In this document: piece by piece, positions 11,004 to 23,599 of the stretch | Layout: every line of letters begins with the position of its first letter | Position numbering within the stretch: the first letter of the stretch is position 1 | NCBI RefSeq assembly: GCF_003073045.1 | Contig: NC_037601.1 | Span: 11,891,807-11,955,806, forward strand | Direction of reading: 5' to 3' | Length of the DNA: 64,000 bases | Source: Pomacea canaliculata | Taxonomy: Eukaryota > Mollusca > Gastropoda > Architaenioglossa > Ampullariidae | Program-made: the position numbers and the translations under genes | Notes under the pieces: model-generated | Databases searched by the model: none | Told to the model about the DNA's origin: nothing | Seen by the model: the letters and a program-made list of their open reading frames with translations, nothing else

Positions 11004-11690
11004 GATGGTTTTTGTTGGTTTTTTTTTAGTTAATAATTCCTCGAATTTTGTATGTGTAATGGAACACGATGCTAATAAGAAGTGCGGTCTCCTGGATTAG
11101 ACCTGCTGGTACTGAGCTTCCAAAGACAGCTGCATCCCCAATGTCAGGGTTATGTTCTATCCAGGCACACTGATAAGGTGTGGCTCTAATGACTACAACA
11201 GCTCAGCAAACAATACTTTTAAAAAAAGCAATTTGCTTTCTAGGTTGCGTGTGTTTATTTTCCGCTTGTGGCTGATGAGAACTTAAAAGTAACGATGATT
11301 TACCCCGTGTCCCCAAGACTCTGGAGAAATCTCGTGATTAGCGCTTGGTGGAAATTTCACGATTGATGAAAGTCTGTACAAGTTTGGTTTTAATTAACTT
11401 AGTCACTAAGGTCAATTTTCACTTTCACACTAATTTTTGCATTAATAGAACAGGTCCGTAATGCATTAAAAACTCTGCATCAACGCAATTGATGCTTTCA
11501 ATGAGCTGTGAAATTGATTTGCATACGAACTCAGGTATGTATGTACACATAACTAAAACAGGTGCATGAATTGTTGATGCGAGTCACAAATACAGAACAG
11601 AGAAGTGAATTATCATAGCTACGTAGGGAAGAATTTCAGGATTAGTGCCACGTTGAGCAAGGTGAATTATGTATGACAGCTTCAAATGTC
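11004..11690 (-). promoter_or_regulatory. Upstream region of receptor 1, conserved with copies 3 and 4
   Basis: The stretch ctcctggattagacctgctg (about 11089-11108) and the nearby gatgctaataagaagtgcgg recur upstream of copy 3 (about 20045-20090). A weaker form is found upstream of copy 4 (about 26478-26515). A further shared reach contains gcgtgtgtttatttt-cgcttgtggct. Because it is just 5' of the start codons, it probably holds the 5' UTR and promoter of these genes. Confidence 0.5.
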
Positions 11691-11699
11691 TAGTATGAG

Positions 11700-12165
11700 C
11701 GACTTACCACAGCATAAATAATAATAAACAACGCAATACAAGTCATATTAAACTATACTGTCAGTAATAAGAAGCTACACTTTATATGTTATAATAAACT
11801 ACACATGATAAGCTAAGTCATGTAAGTCATGATAAACTACACAATATAAGTAATAATAAACAACGCAATACAAGTCATATTAAACTACACTGTCAGTAAT
11901 TACAAGCTACAATAAATAGGTCATAATAAACTGCACAATGTCATAATAAACTACACAATGTTAGTCATGATAAACTACACAATGTTAGTCATGATAAACT
12001 ACACAATGTAATTAATAATAAACAACGCAATACAAGTCACATTAAACTACACTGTCAGTAGTTACAAGCTACACTATGTAAGTCAGGATAAGCTACACAA
12101 TGTCATAATAAACTACACAATATCATACATAATGAAGTCCACAATATAAATCATAATAGATGGAT
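11700..12165. repeat. AT-rich tandem array with higher-order structure
   Basis: Short units of the type aagtcataataaactacaca-atgt are repeated many times. Inside them a longer block beginning taataaacaacgcaatacaa and ending gtcagta-ttacaagctac occurs three times (starting at about 11720, 11853 and 12013). A related but simpler array lies at the corresponding place upstream of receptor copy 3 (20690-20925). Confidence 0.8.
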
Positions 12166-12690
12166 TGATAGACGTTCCAGAAATACTAAAGGCGATTACT
12201 GGTACAATCAAGCAGGCCAAGTGATGTTATTCAGTTTGGGACATATTTTTAAACATAAAAAATTTGATATTCTGATACTTTATCTAGCAAATAGACCTAA
12301 TTATTCACTCAGATATTCGTGAATGAACAGTCTGTAATTTTGAATGTTTATCAATTTTATTAATTAGCTACTTGTATTGACTTGGCTTTTTCGCTAATTG
12401 TACAACAGTTCTGACGACTGCTTTAAAAGAAATTTCTCGTTTTAAACACATAGTTTTGAAATTTACAGCTTTTAAATAAATAATAAAACCATTCATTAGA
12501 AAGTAATACCATTCTATGATTATCTACTAATGGTTATACGGTTAACTAGATGCCAGTACAATATTAAAATGGGAAAGGAGTCAAAATGGTAAAGGAAACA
12601 TTAGAGTTTTGCCACTTTCATCCGCCAAATCCTTTCCAGAAGCTTTCAGATGTAACGCTTTACTTTTTTATTCGCATGCTCAAAGCCAGC
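12166..12690. other. Spacer between receptors 1 and 2
   Basis: AT-rich, with no supported ORF. It should contain the 3' UTR of receptor 2 (minus strand). Confidence 0.4.
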
Positions 12691-14294
12691 CTAACTAGAG
12701 GGCCAGAATATCACAATCAGAAACAAAGTCTTGAGCAGAAGAGAAAATATGAAACATACTTTGCTCATCAGCTTTGAAGTTAGTGTAACCTTGCAGGCAG
12801 AAGACGTCCTCAGAGTTGGCGGCCTCGTCTGTGCTTCCATCCCTTGTGACATCGGAGTCACCGAATTTCTTGACCCGTTGTTCACGGGAGCAGAGGTCAC
12901 TGGAGCAGAGGTCACTGCAGAAGCCAAGTCTCCTTCGAAGGGAGTCTGCTGCAGCTTTGGTGTTGCCTTGCGAACCTCCTCGACCTTCAGCTCCTGGTGG
13001 TAGCGCCTGCTGATGAGGATGGTGAGCAGAAGGATGAGAATGCTCTCCACTATGACACCAGTGAAGAGCTGCATGATTCTAGGGGGATCGCGATCGACGC
13101 TGCCACGAGGCACGGTGTCGCTGAAAAGACTATTTTGCACACGCACGCACGCATCCAAACACACACAAACACAGACGATGGTGAAGCTGTACTTAAGATT
13201 TACCTCTTACATAATATCTGAAAATCAGTGTCTTTGCCACTTACATGTATACTTCAGTGGCTGATAGTTAATTCGAATTAATGTTGACATTTTAATACGT
13301 AGTCCTGTTTTTTTTTCTTCTAGAATATGCGACGAATCCCAGTACTACATCAGGAATAAGCTTCTCCCCTTGTCTTCTGAAATAAACAATAAACCAGCAC
13401 GTACCCAGTGAAGACCGACGTTGAGACAAAGATGGTAACGAGGAAGGACAGCCTCTCTCCAGACTGGAGTGGTAAGATGAAAACGAGGCTGTTGGTGTAT
13501 GAAGTCAGTACCATGGGCAACACGAGACAGATTGTGTAGAACTCCGATTGTCGTCTCAGGTGCATTTCGATGACGGGGAAGGTTCTATTTTTATATTCGG
13601 TAGTGTAACTGGAAACTCCAAGGAAAAGCCATTCTCTGCAACTGATCATTCCTTTCATGAACGTGTCCGTTGTGTCATTGCACGCCATCAAGGTCCACTC
13701 TATCTTTTGTGGAGATGGAGAGTAGAAATAGACCGAACAAGCTTGCTTGTCGAAGGGATAGTTTTTCAATTCCATGGCACATAAAATCTGGACGTTTATT
13801 GGCAACACCATGGTAACCTGGCCGTCACTTTTAATGGTGACTGTTTCTTCAGAAATTACCGAATTTTGCGTTTCAACGGAGTTTGCGATGATAATTTTTG
13901 GAGTCCACAGGGAGCTGGCGTCAAACTCTATCCAATCCTCTCCGTTGTAAATTGATGGATTCCACCCTAACGTGGGATCTCTCCACGTGAAGAAAGCGTG
14001 CATCATGATTTGAATCGTCTGCTGAGTGTCGTCGACTTCAAGGACAGAGAAGATGTTGTAACAGACTTCCACGAATATCTTCGGATCGTTTGGTAGACTG
14101 CGGTTCAATGGTGGTAGCTTCTCTTGGACGGCAGGCAAGTTCCGAATCTTTTGTCGTAGCAGAACACTGGCTTCTTGACCGTTTATATCGCTGTCAGACA
14201 AATCCAGACTGGTCCCCGTATCTATCGCTTTTGCAAGCATCAGTCCTGAGAAAATCAACCTGAGAAAGATCCACGCAGCAGTGTTGTGATTCAT
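12691..14294 (-). CDS. Nicotinic-receptor-like Cys-loop channel subunit, copy 2 (divergent)
   Basis: Two exons: 13405-14294 and 12691-13129 (donor gtacgt, acceptor gcaaaatag), 442 residues. The intron interrupts M2 at the same codon and phase as in the other three genes. A signal-like hydrophobic start (about residues 6-23) precedes a ligand-binding domain with WTPKIIIANS and Cys-loop C172-C186 (CAMELKNYPFDKQAC). There are two extra cysteines at about 205 and 219. M1 ends LPLQSGERLSF; M2 continues LVTIFVSTSVF and, in exon 2, LFSDTVPRG, keeping Glu -1' and Asp 20' with Arg instead of Lys at 0'. M3 is near VIVESILILLLTILI and the last ~25 residues form M4. Loop C has no vicinal cysteines. It shares only modest identity with copies 1, 3 and 4, so the split from them is old. 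Confidence 0.88.
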
Positions 14295-14782
14295 TATCGA
14301 GAATCTTGTGCTGCTGTTTACCCTAATAGTAATAAAATTTGAAACTTTGCATGCGCAGTCACCGACGACATTTAAGACTGTAAACTTTTAGTGGAAACTG
14401 GAAGGACCAAGAAGCACGTGTAAATCACTTCGACTTCAATCGAGAATGAGCTTTGAATCACAGTTTACTGTTTTAAAATCGAAGTCTTTCGAAGCACAAC
14501 TATTCACTTTCAATTTGTCCGGGGTTTGTATACAAAATGCGTCGCATCAGCGTGAACAGTGTTAAATACAGACGATCTCAACTAGTGGATGCCACTGAAA
14601 TTAGACTAGTCTCTTTACTAGTTCTGTTTTTACTGCCAGAACAATCCCATATGTCTAAAGGGACATTGTCACAGACCACACTTTTATGGTCATGCCGGTT
14701 AATTAAAAGATACCGTTCGATCGCCAGTTTGTTTAGACGACAAACAAGACCCAATTAGTCAGCAGAAAAGTGTGCTCCCTAA

Positions 14783-15265
14783 ATGTACACCAGAGTGTTA
14801 TTGTCTGTCCCTAGCAACAACGTCTGCTTCTCTTCAAACCAAGCAAAAAAAGAAAACGCAGCTGAAAGTAAAATTTCATCGCTGCTGAAGTCAAACAAGG
14901 CTTATCGTTCCATTACCGAACTTCGGTCGTGGGGTAAATGTGAACAGCCGAGAAATCATCGGGTAGACAGTGACGACGCATCACCAAGGCAACCGACCTT
15001 CTCATGTCTTCGGTGCCTGCAATTACACCACTGTTGCAGTTACTCAATGATGTTTTGGAAATTACTTAGCTTAAACATTGTTTTGCTAACAATCTAGGGA
15101 CGCTTTTTTCCTGAGAATTTCAGAGAGCACTGCTAAGCAAAAAGCACATAATAGCCATTTGCTGCGGTGCGTGGTTTGTTAACATGGTCTGTGTGTGCAG
15201 ACGAATTAGTAAAGGCTATTTGTCAGAAGAGAAAAATCCATAGATTAGACGGGTCAGTGTGTTTG
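14783..15265. repeat. Receptor 2 upstream block, copy A
   Basis: Contains attgtctgtccctagcaaca (about 14801), gaaaacgcagctgaa, and a long reach around 15135-15262 that includes tttgctgcggtgcgtggttt and agacgggtcagtgtg. The same pieces appear in the same order at 21269-21709, where no receptor-2-like gene is present. A weaker third copy of the last piece lies at about 27765-27820. Confidence 0.8.
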
Positions 15266-15799
15266 AACTTGCTTCAGGTCGAGAAAGTCCCATAAAAATT
15301 TATAACACCTGTCTCATATAGAAAACTACCGAAAAAAAAAAAAAAGGATATGAAAGATTTTACTAAAAATGGTGCACGCGCACCTGCCCGCGCAAGCACA
15401 CACACGCACGCACTCACTTGACAGCTATGTTCGGACTAGATCAAAATTACCAACAAAAATACGAAATTAAGAAATTGATATTTTATTAGAAAATAAGCAA
15501 AAACAAAATAATTAACACAACTCACCATACATTAAAAACATTGTCTCACCCGTGTCATATGGAGCCGTAACAGTTAAAGTCTTTCGCTACTCAACATTGA
15601 TGCTCAGCGCACCATGCCATTGAGGAACAGGACTACGTAACAGTTTTGGTGAAGTTGACTGTTTGCTTGCGTGCATTGCTGTTACCTGTATATTATTGGT
15701 ACTTGTGCTTGGACAAATTTGACAGATTAGCACGAGCCTTTTCGAAAACGAATAGTTTCTTTAGTATTCTACATTTAAGTTCGTGTACGGTAAGACATA
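15266..15799. other. Intergenic spacer
   Basis: A poly-A stretch (about 15333-15346) and short CA/CG-rich repeats near 15395-15420. No gene recognised. Confidence 0.4.
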
Positions 15800-16240
15800 A
15801 GATTGTTTTTTTTTTTCTTCAATAATTATTTGTGCCAATGGGAAGCAACGCCCCAAGCTAAAGCGATCTCCTGTTGTGAATCACGTGTTGTGTTTGGAAT
15901 TCTTTTATTGCAAAGAGCGCATTGTGTAGAGTGCATTACGAAGAGTATTTGTGTCAGTGGAAAATGTGGATTGGGCAGTTGCTCATATTGTGCTAACTAA
16001 AGATCACAACAGTGACTTTATGCTGATTTTATTATAAACCACTTGATACAAAGATTACATTGTGCTTATGTAAATATTCATCATCATTGACAAAATCTTG
16101 TAGAATGCTTACACTGTCTATGAACTTGAAACAATCGCTAACACCCAACAGAACGACAGCCTTAGTTGTGAACATCAAGACAACAGAGATATATTGTTAA
16201 TGGACTGTTGACCCAGTACTCACAATAGGGGGCAGCTGTT
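15800..16240. repeat. Receptor 3'-flank block, copy 2
   Basis: Holds attgcaaagagcgcattgtg (15899) with agtgcatt-cgaagagta after it. Further on, gtgaacatcaagacaacaga (about 16168) is followed by taatggact. The same order occurs at about 23640-24110, 3' of receptor copy 4. The block is now about 2 kb from its receptor (copy 3), with other sequence between. Confidence 0.65.
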
Positions 16241-17092
16241 TTGGGGCCCTAGGCGAAAGACAAAATACTGTACCCCATTGAAAGTTATCAACGAAAATAT
16301 TGGAATATCACGAGTAAAGTTCAACTTTGTTTTCTAACTGAATATTTACACAAAAACTCTAGGTTTACATATTACCAGTAATGACTGTGTTAAGATCAGG
16401 AAGTTTGCATTCACGAGCACACATTACAGCCAAAACATTTAACAATCATTAAAATATCCGAGTCAAGTGACAGTGGCAATCAATCCGTAAAGAACGATTC
16501 TGGCGACAAATTAACACATATAACCTAGCTGAATATATATACATCACATGTGACATTCTTTCTTTCCATACAATGGCACTATCCACACTCTAAAACTCGT
16601 TTTCTTCCGTTTGCACTCTGACCTACAGACCACGCCAAGGCTGAATGTAAAGTAATAAAGACCATAGGAATGTAACGGATTCGTTTGCACAACAGAATGT
16701 TTTGAAAAATTTACACCACCACCAACACAAGAATGTACTATAATAATAAAAAATAAAATAATCAAGGTAAATAAGTCATGGTTATATAAATATATACAGC
16801 TATATATGACAATGTAGAAAAATTATTCCGACGTATCTTTTACATACTCTTCTGACATCGTGGCTGTAGGACCATGGACATGTATCCACCGTTGAATCTT
16901 GATTTCACACTTTTCTCCTTTGGCAAAGTTCAGTCGACAAATACTTTCTTTTGCAGCACTATCTAGTCCTCAGATAATTTTTTACAGAACAATTCAGTTC
17001 AGTTCACAAATATTTTTACGGCAAAGCCCAGTTCACAGATATATTCTTATAGTACAGTTCAGTTTACAGATCTTCCGATCATAGCTCTCTAA
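16241..17092. other. Intergenic, no gene seen
   Basis: AT-rich. Repeated acagttcagtt/cacaaata phrases near 16930-17070 look like a small degenerate local repeat. No supported coding sequence. Confidence 0.4.
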
Positions 17093-17264
17093 CAGGGCTT
17101 CTGCTTAAGCAAAAAATTGCGTACAGTACGCATTAAAGGTTCAGAGGACCCCTTCAATTTTAGTCAATGGGGTCCCCTTCAAATTTGGGCGAAGAACAGG
17201 GACCCCTTAAAAATCTGAAGGGGTCCCTGGGACCCCAAAGAATTTAGCCTTAGCAGAACCCCTG
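17093..17264. mobile_element. Short hAT-like MITE
   Basis: 172 bp with related inverted ends: left cagggcttctgcttaagc, right (reverse complement) caggggttctgctaaggc. The middle folds back on itself around several ggggtccc/gggacccc repeats. The flanks ctctctaa and ctctaata are similar but offset, so the target duplication is uncertain. There is no ORF. Confidence 0.65.
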
Positions 17265-18338
17265 CTCTAATATAAAAAAAGCTTTGCAAGAACGATAGTT
17301 CCAAGCGCCCTAGCAGACAAATACAAAGTAAAATCGAACAAACTCTTTAACAACATCCTGCGGGTTTTAAGTTAAACGTTCACTGACCTTCATTGTCCAT
17401 CTTAAGCGGAACAGATTTCTCGCTACCCTTCATCCCTAAGCTACCCCACTTCAGCACAAACGGATATTTGCACACCTACTTGGACTTGACTTACAACTGG
17501 GTGAATTTCTAGCGCTCATCTAAACGGCGTTTTGGAGTGATCATACGTCGATCGCAGTCTGTATCACCTTCCTCTGGTCTTGTTTTCCTCCTTGGTCTTA
17601 ACTCTCGACATCACGAATTCTAGAATCTAGCCCTTCTGAGGACCAAGGGACATATTTGCCCCATACTTGTAAATGAACTCAAAATGCGATTGAAACAACA
17701 TATAGCAGTCAAACTTGAATGAAACCATTTAGTATATCACTGACTTTATATAAATAAGGCTGGCTTCGATATGTTTGCGTTAGTTTCATTGTCAGATTGA
17801 GAGGAATTTTGAATTTTAAGACCACCCGCAAAAGTGAAATTTGATTAAAAAAAAAATAATGTGCCAAGAGGACAAACTGTCACTTGTTTTGCTTGGGGAT
17901 GTCACTAATCTAATTATTATTTTTGCTTCAGGGTCGTTGTGGTGGTTTTTGAAAATTATTTGATTTTTGCTGTGGGACATAAATGTCTCTATGGAGCATA
18001 AGAGAACCAACTTTTATATGTTGTCCTTAATGTTTTAGAAATAGATGTAACAATCAACAAAATGAAAAACCCAATGTCTTTGAGATATTAAAAAACCTGT
18101 GATTTTTCTGGCTTGATAGTTCTTGTTAATGAACAAAAGTGAATTGTGTATGTAGCAGAAGAGAATTCCTTACCAAACTAATGCGCAAGAAATCCGTATG
18201 TTCTTGGGAATAAATTTTGTAATGAGCTATAATGTGGTTTCATCATAAAGGAACTACTAGTCCACTGAACCTGATCTACAGGTGTCATATGCTGATAATG
18301 TGAAAAGTCTGAGAATTACTAGAGTTATTAAGGAATTC
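17265..18338. other. Spacer 3' of receptor 3
   Basis: No gene recognised. It separates receptor 3 from its 3'-flank block and so is probably inserted DNA. Confidence 0.35.
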
Positions 18339-19990
18339 CTATATTATTGGCCAGAGAGAATCGATAAGAAGATAAGACAGGAAAATTGAGTTCACGCACA
18401 CAGCTACGACAAACCAAGCACGGTCTAGTTGTTGGGAGGAAAAGGTAAACGTCCACGTCAAACCTCGCGCAAAAGCATCCTTCTCCTTCTCATTCTCTTC
18501 CATTTCTTGTTTTCCTTCTTCCGTCTTACTACCACCTTGAATGTTGTTCGTGGAAGACGCGATTGGCTGAACACGGTTGTTCCCCATGTTGACTGGTTTC
18601 GAGGAGAAGGAATTGGAGTTTCTCAGCTTCTCTTCTTGGTGGAAACGTCTCAGGATGAAGATGGTGGCCAGAAGGATGAGCATGCCCTCAATGGAAACCC
18701 CGAGGAGCAGTTTCATGACGTTGGGGACATTCTCAAGGCCACGTGGCATAACATCTGTGAAAAAACTGAGTCCCGGGCCAGAGTTAATAGTTTGTCAACA
18801 TACAACTGCTAATTCCACATTATAAACATGAACAAAACTTTTAAAGAATTGATACCTGTGTATATGAATACATGAGAATCTTAGAATATGCACGACCGTA
18901 CCTAGACAGAAGAATTATTTTCCTGACCTCATGTGTATCATAATTTGGTACGTCAAGTTGGTAATACCAAGAGGAATTTAAATTTTCATTTTTTATTTTA
19001 TGGAATTCACACAACATGCAAGAAAAAACAATGGCATTTTTAAAGACAGGTTAATACCTACCTGACATAAACAGAGGTTGAGACAAATATGGAGACAAAG
19101 AAGGACATCTTTTCTCCTGACTCGGATGGTACGAGGAAAACCAGAGTGTTAAGGCAGGAGATAATGATCATTGGTAGCACTAGGCAAACTGTGTAGAAAA
19201 TCGTTTTTCGCTTCACGTGCAAAGTGATGACAACAGCGGTGATTTTGTCCAGCGGCTGAATCTTGGCGTTGACCTTAACCAAAGTCCAGGTGGTGCTGAG
19301 GTCGGTCAGGTTGAGAATCTGCTGCGTGTCGTTGTTCTCCTCCACAAGCCAGCGGACGTAGGAGGAGAAGACAGTAAAGATGAGCTGGCACGACTGTTGG
19401 TCATAAGGATAACGTGTCAGGTCCATGGTGCAAACCGTTTCCGTGAACATCGGCATATACAATGTCACGAGACCGTTGTTATCAGCAAACAGGGCTTTGC
19501 CGAACGTCTCCACTACATCCACCAAATCCACGGAGTTGAGAAGCAAAACTCTGGGCACCCACACGACGCTAGAGGGAAACTCCAAGGACGTGATGTTGAG
19601 GTGTTCCGAGGCGTTCCATGACAGAGCCGGGTTTAGCCAAGACAACTTGAGGAACATAACGGTCTTGACGGTCTGAAGCATTTCATCTGTGCCGAAGAGG
19701 GAGAGGACGGAGTACTCTAGACGAAGGTGAATTGTGCTACCCCCGGCTGCGTCTTGAGCTATTGGTGGCACCTTCTGAGAGACAATGGGGCGGCTTTGTA
19801 TGGAAGCAGCCAACCTCGCCATCTCTGCCACTAGATGACCGTTGAAATCAGGGTTGTCGAAGCCATCGGTGAAGTCTGATGTCGCCATTCCATTTTCACT
19901 CTCTGCAAACTCGGTGGTTTCGCTAACGTTTGCAAACACTTGGCTAAAAATAATTGGACAAAAAGCACAGACAAGCAACAGTATTTTCAT
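18339..19990 (-). CDS. Nicotinic-receptor-like Cys-loop channel subunit, copy 3
   Basis: Exons 19062-19990 and 18339-18765, 451 residues, with the same exon 1 length (929 nt) as copy 1. I chose the internal start MKILLLVCAFC (19990), which aligns with copy 1, over an in-frame upstream Met that would put extra residues before the signal peptide. Cys-loop CTMDLTRYPYDQQSC, M1-M2 linker SESGEKMSF, exon 2 resuming SFFTDVMPRGLENV. Loop C lacks vicinal cysteines, and the cytoplasmic loop is short, acidic and Lys/Glu-rich. Nearly identical to copy 4 over most of the extracellular domain, while its upstream DNA is closer to copy 1. M4 ends LLIDSLWPII. Confidence 0.9.
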
Positions 19991-20690
19991 GATGGCTTCT
20001 TTGTTAATAATTCCTCGAATTTTGTGTGTGTAATAAAACACGATGCTAATAAGAAGTGCGGTCTCCTGGATTAGACCTGCTGGTGCTGAGCTTCCAAAGA
20101 CTGCTGCATCCCTAATGTCAGAGTTAAGTTTTACTCAGCCACACCCGACACACTATTGCTCTCGTGACTACAAAAGCTAAGCAAACAATACATTTAAAAT
20201 ATCAATTTGCTTTCTCGGTCGCTTGTGTTTATTTTTCGCTTGTGGCTACTGGTAAGAATTTAAAGGTAAAGTTAATTCAGCACATTTTTTTTCTGTGAGG
20301 GTCCCATAAACTCTCGAAAAATCTCGTGATTCAGGCTTAATAGAAGTTCTACGACTGCTGAAAGTCCGTAACAGTTTGTTTGGGGTTTCTTAGCCGCGAA
20401 GAGCAAATTTCACTTTTTGCATTAACAGAACAGGTCCTTGTGGTCCATCAACGCGTTTGATGTTTTAATGCGAGTTATTTCATTGATTTGTATATGCATG
20501 TACACACATAACTAAAACAGGTACACAGAAATATTAATGCGATTCACAAATGAAGAACAGGAAAGTGAATTATCATGGCTACCTAGGGAAGAATTTTAGA
20601 ATTTCTGCGACGTTGAGCAAGATGAATTAGGTTTGACAGCTTGGAATGTCAAGAGTGTCTTCAGCTAAGGGTGTCCCACGAGGAAATTTA
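19991..20690 (-). promoter_or_regulatory. Upstream region of receptor 3
   Basis: Matches the upstream region of copy 1 over several hundred bases (taataattcctcgaattttg, gaagtgcggtctcctggatt and a later cgcttgtggcta). It probably holds the 5' UTR and promoter. Confidence 0.5.
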
Positions 20691-20930
20691 TCACAATATA
20701 AGTGATACTAAACTACACAATATAAGTAATAATAATATACACGATATAAATGATAATAATTACACAATGTAATAATAAATTATACAATATGAGTAATAAT
20801 AATGTACACAATATGTCACGTTACACAATGTCACAATAAACTACACATCATAAGTCATGGTAAACTACACAATTTAAGTCATAAGAAACTATACAATATA
20901 AATCATAAGAAACTACACACCGAGAAATAG
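20690..20930. repeat. AT-rich tandem array upstream of receptor 3
   Basis: Units such as ataagt-ataataa-ctacacaat repeated about ten times, homologous in position and sequence to the array at 11700-12165. Confidence 0.75.
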
Positions 20931-21268
20931 AAACAATAGGAAAGGAAGGTGGTGCTGGAGCTCAGGTTTGACATCGTCTGCTGCCGTGAGACTTGCTAAA
21001 TAAATTGTTGTTTTTCGTTTTATAAAACTATTGTCTCCACCTTGTTTAGTGAATGAAGCCGCAATTGTGATTCAAGTTCTCTCTCTCTATTTCTTTTTCT
21101 TTCTTTCTTTTCATGCACTCTCTACCTGTCTCGTCCTGTCTTCTTGTTTTCTTCAGTCGTCTTTTCTCTGCTGTACCGGAGACGTATATTAAAAAAGTCA
21201 GAGACTGGTGTAAGGAGGCAGGTCAGGTCAATTTTAGGGACGTCATACAGGTTTGGACCTAGGTACAC

Positions 21269-21712
21269 GAGAATATTATTGTCTGTCCCTAGCAACAACG
21301 GCTGCTTCTCTTGGAAAAAGCAAATATGAAAACGCAGCTGAAATAAAATTCCATGGATTCTAAACTCAAACAAGGCTTATCTTTCCAGTACCGAACTTCA
21401 TCGGCTAACCAGAAACACCGCGTCACCAAGGCAACCGACCTTCTATCTTCAGTGCCTGCAATCACACCACGGTCGTTGCAGTTATATACTTAATGTTTTG
21501 GCAATTACTAAGTCTAAGCATTTAGTTCTCCTAATTATCTAGTGACGCTTTTTCACGAGAATTTTAGTGAGCACAGTTAAGCAAAAAGCACGCAACAGCC
21601 ATTTGCTGCGGTGCGTGGTTTGTTAGCATGGTCTGTACGTGTTTGCAGGCGAATTAGTGAAGGCTATTTGTCAGTAGAGAATATCCATACATTAGACGGG
21701 TCAGTGTGTTCT
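21269..21712. repeat. Receptor 2 upstream block, copy B (no receptor 2 beside it)
   Basis: Collinear with 14783-15265: attgtctgtccctagcaaca, then gaaaacgcagctgaaa, then agccatttgctgcggtgcgt and tagacgggtcagtgtg. In unit 1 this block sits upstream of receptor 2. Here the roughly 340 bp between it and the receptor 3 array holds no receptor sequence. Confidence 0.75.
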
Positions 21713-21744
21713 CCCTTCATGTCAAAAAAAGAGTGTTCCATGTT

Positions 21745-21838
21745 TCTTTCTTGTTCTTAAGCGCTAAAAGCATACTCCTTAGGAGTGTGAGTATGCGCTT
21801 TACAAATTTTGTATTTATTATTATTTATTTATATAAAC
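21745..21838 (+). repeat. 3'-tail repeat ending in ATT-rich sequence
   Basis: cttgttcttaagcgctaaaa, catactcc-taggagtgtgag and tatgcgctttacaaattt are followed by tattattattt. The same module is at 59745-59822. It looks like the 3' end of a LINE or SINE that primes on an ATT tail. Confidence 0.65.
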
Positions 21839-21878
21839 GTGAAAATCTGTACGTGGCATCTGATATTTAATTTTTACT

Positions 21879-22101
21879 AAGGTGACCAGACGTCCCGCAT
21901 TTGGCGGGACAGTCCCGCTTTAGACCTCGTGTCCCGCCTGAATATCGGGCGGGACGCCCAATGTCCCGCTTTCTGGCTTTCTGGCAAGTCCATTAAATGT
22001 CCAGTTGTCTTTAAAAATCACTTTTGTCGGCGTTTTTTGACGGTGACGACACCATCATCGGCACGTGTCCCGCTTTCGCCCCCGAAACGTCTGGTCACCT
22101 T
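21879..22101. mobile_element. Short inverted-repeat transposon, copy 1
   Basis: 223 bp bounded by aaggtgaccagacgt and its reverse complement, flanked by a perfect 9-bp direct repeat atttttact (21870-21878 and 22102-22110). The interior is rich in cccgc/gcggga blocks. There is no ORF. A second copy is at 58183-58357. Superfamily unresolved. Confidence 0.85.
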
Positions 22102-22110
22102 ATTTTTACT

Positions 22111-23599
22111 CTGCTGCGTATTGTGAGGTCGTTAAACATTCGTAGGCTGTTTAAACCCACATGTTTAAAAGAGACTGCTGTTTCTATGAAGAATACCTGT
22201 TTTCCAGTGAAATTTAGGGAATGTATTATAGAATTCTTTCAAGTTGTTTTCAATGCCGCCATTCTCATATGGGGATAAGTGGGCAAACAACTGGTTTGGT
22301 CTTAAAGGACAACAGGAGTGCAGCACTTTTTCTTTATGATCGGGTTAAGTTCATTTTAAAATAATAATTACCAAAATATGAGTACATAAATATGCTCAAT
22401 TTTATAGATAGAAGCCTTCAACCATAAGCATTCTCACCTGCTACTAAGAAAGGAGAAGAAAATTACTCTCCTAGACTAGAGAGTTCTGTAACAGAGAGTG
22501 TGGCTCAGTTCAGCAAATCTATATATGCACGTCTCCGAGTCAAATTGAAGAAACATCGCTGTGTTTGTCGTGATCAAGGAGCGATTTTCTGTCCAGAAAA
22601 TGAACAGCTTATTTTGCAATATAGCACGATAGATTTAAACTTTATTTTGAAGCTTTAACTGAAGTTTTTAAAAATTAAAAGGTCCAAACCGAATTCACTC
22701 AACAGACTGGTAAGTAAATCTTCTCCACATCAAAATGTAATGGACAACAATCACAGTTATCGCAGTCTATGTTGTATTATTATAGATTTTCTGCAGCTAA
22801 GTGGACGCATTTGAGTTAATTTGTCCATGTGTATTAGTGCTAATAAAATATAAACACATTTCAAATGTACCTTCCAATTTGTCTAAGATAAACTCCCGTA
22901 ATTTTTTTTTATTTGATAGAGGGTTGATTTTCAGCATTGCCTTTTTTTAAAATTTAATAATAATATAAAAATTTGATACATATTATTTGATCTAAAAACT
23001 TTTTTCTTCATAGTTTAGGTACATGCAAATTTACTTAGATCTCTTTTATTTTACTGAAAGTCCAAGACTTGTTAGTACTGTATAAGTGGATGACAATGAC
23101 TTTTGAAATGTTTTGATCAAATTCTTTGGAACGGTGTGGGGACGAAGTTCGCACGGCACGTTTGAACAAAGTACATGTAGAGATCTGATCTGTATATACA
23201 GATATCTGAACAGATAAATTAATCTGTGGGCGTTTGTTGCCATTATCTTTAGGATTTCCTAAATGAATACAAACTCCATCTGAGTGTCGAAGAGAACATT
23301 CAGCAACCGCATATTGTGTCCTGGTCTCTTTTTTTTTAACCGAGGATTGCAAATTTTCTCTTCAAATTCAGCTTCTGTAGACAACGCTATTTTATTTTAA
23401 GAAATACTGTCCTTTCGTCACTTCCTGTTTTCTTGACTAATCCAGGTGTGATTAAAAGAAAAACCTTAATATACTATTTCTCATACCTCTTCGTCATAAA
23501 ATACCAAGGGATTATGTTTTATTCTCTATTTCCAGCGATTTTGTCATGTAAATCTCACACGGGAGTCCTAACTGTGCAACTAATTGCTATATGAAAAAG
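22111..23599. other. Intergenic, no gene seen
   Basis: AT-rich DNA between receptor units 2 and 3. Short ORFs only, none with recognisable content. Confidence 0.4.

Noticed and set aside
15803-16000. 65-codon plus-strand ORF with several cysteines
   Set aside because: It lies in a duplicated receptor 3'-flank block, and its frame is not kept in the other copies at 7.7 and 23.6 kb.
18429-18812. 127-codon plus-strand ORF over exon 2 of receptor 3
   Set aside because: Antisense shadow of the M3-M4 exon. It runs past the splice site without any signal of its own.
19217-19621. 134-codon plus-strand ORF opposite receptor 3, with similar ORFs opposite copies 1 and 4
   Set aside because: It is the mirror frame of the strongly conserved receptor exon; its conservation between copies follows from the sense strand.
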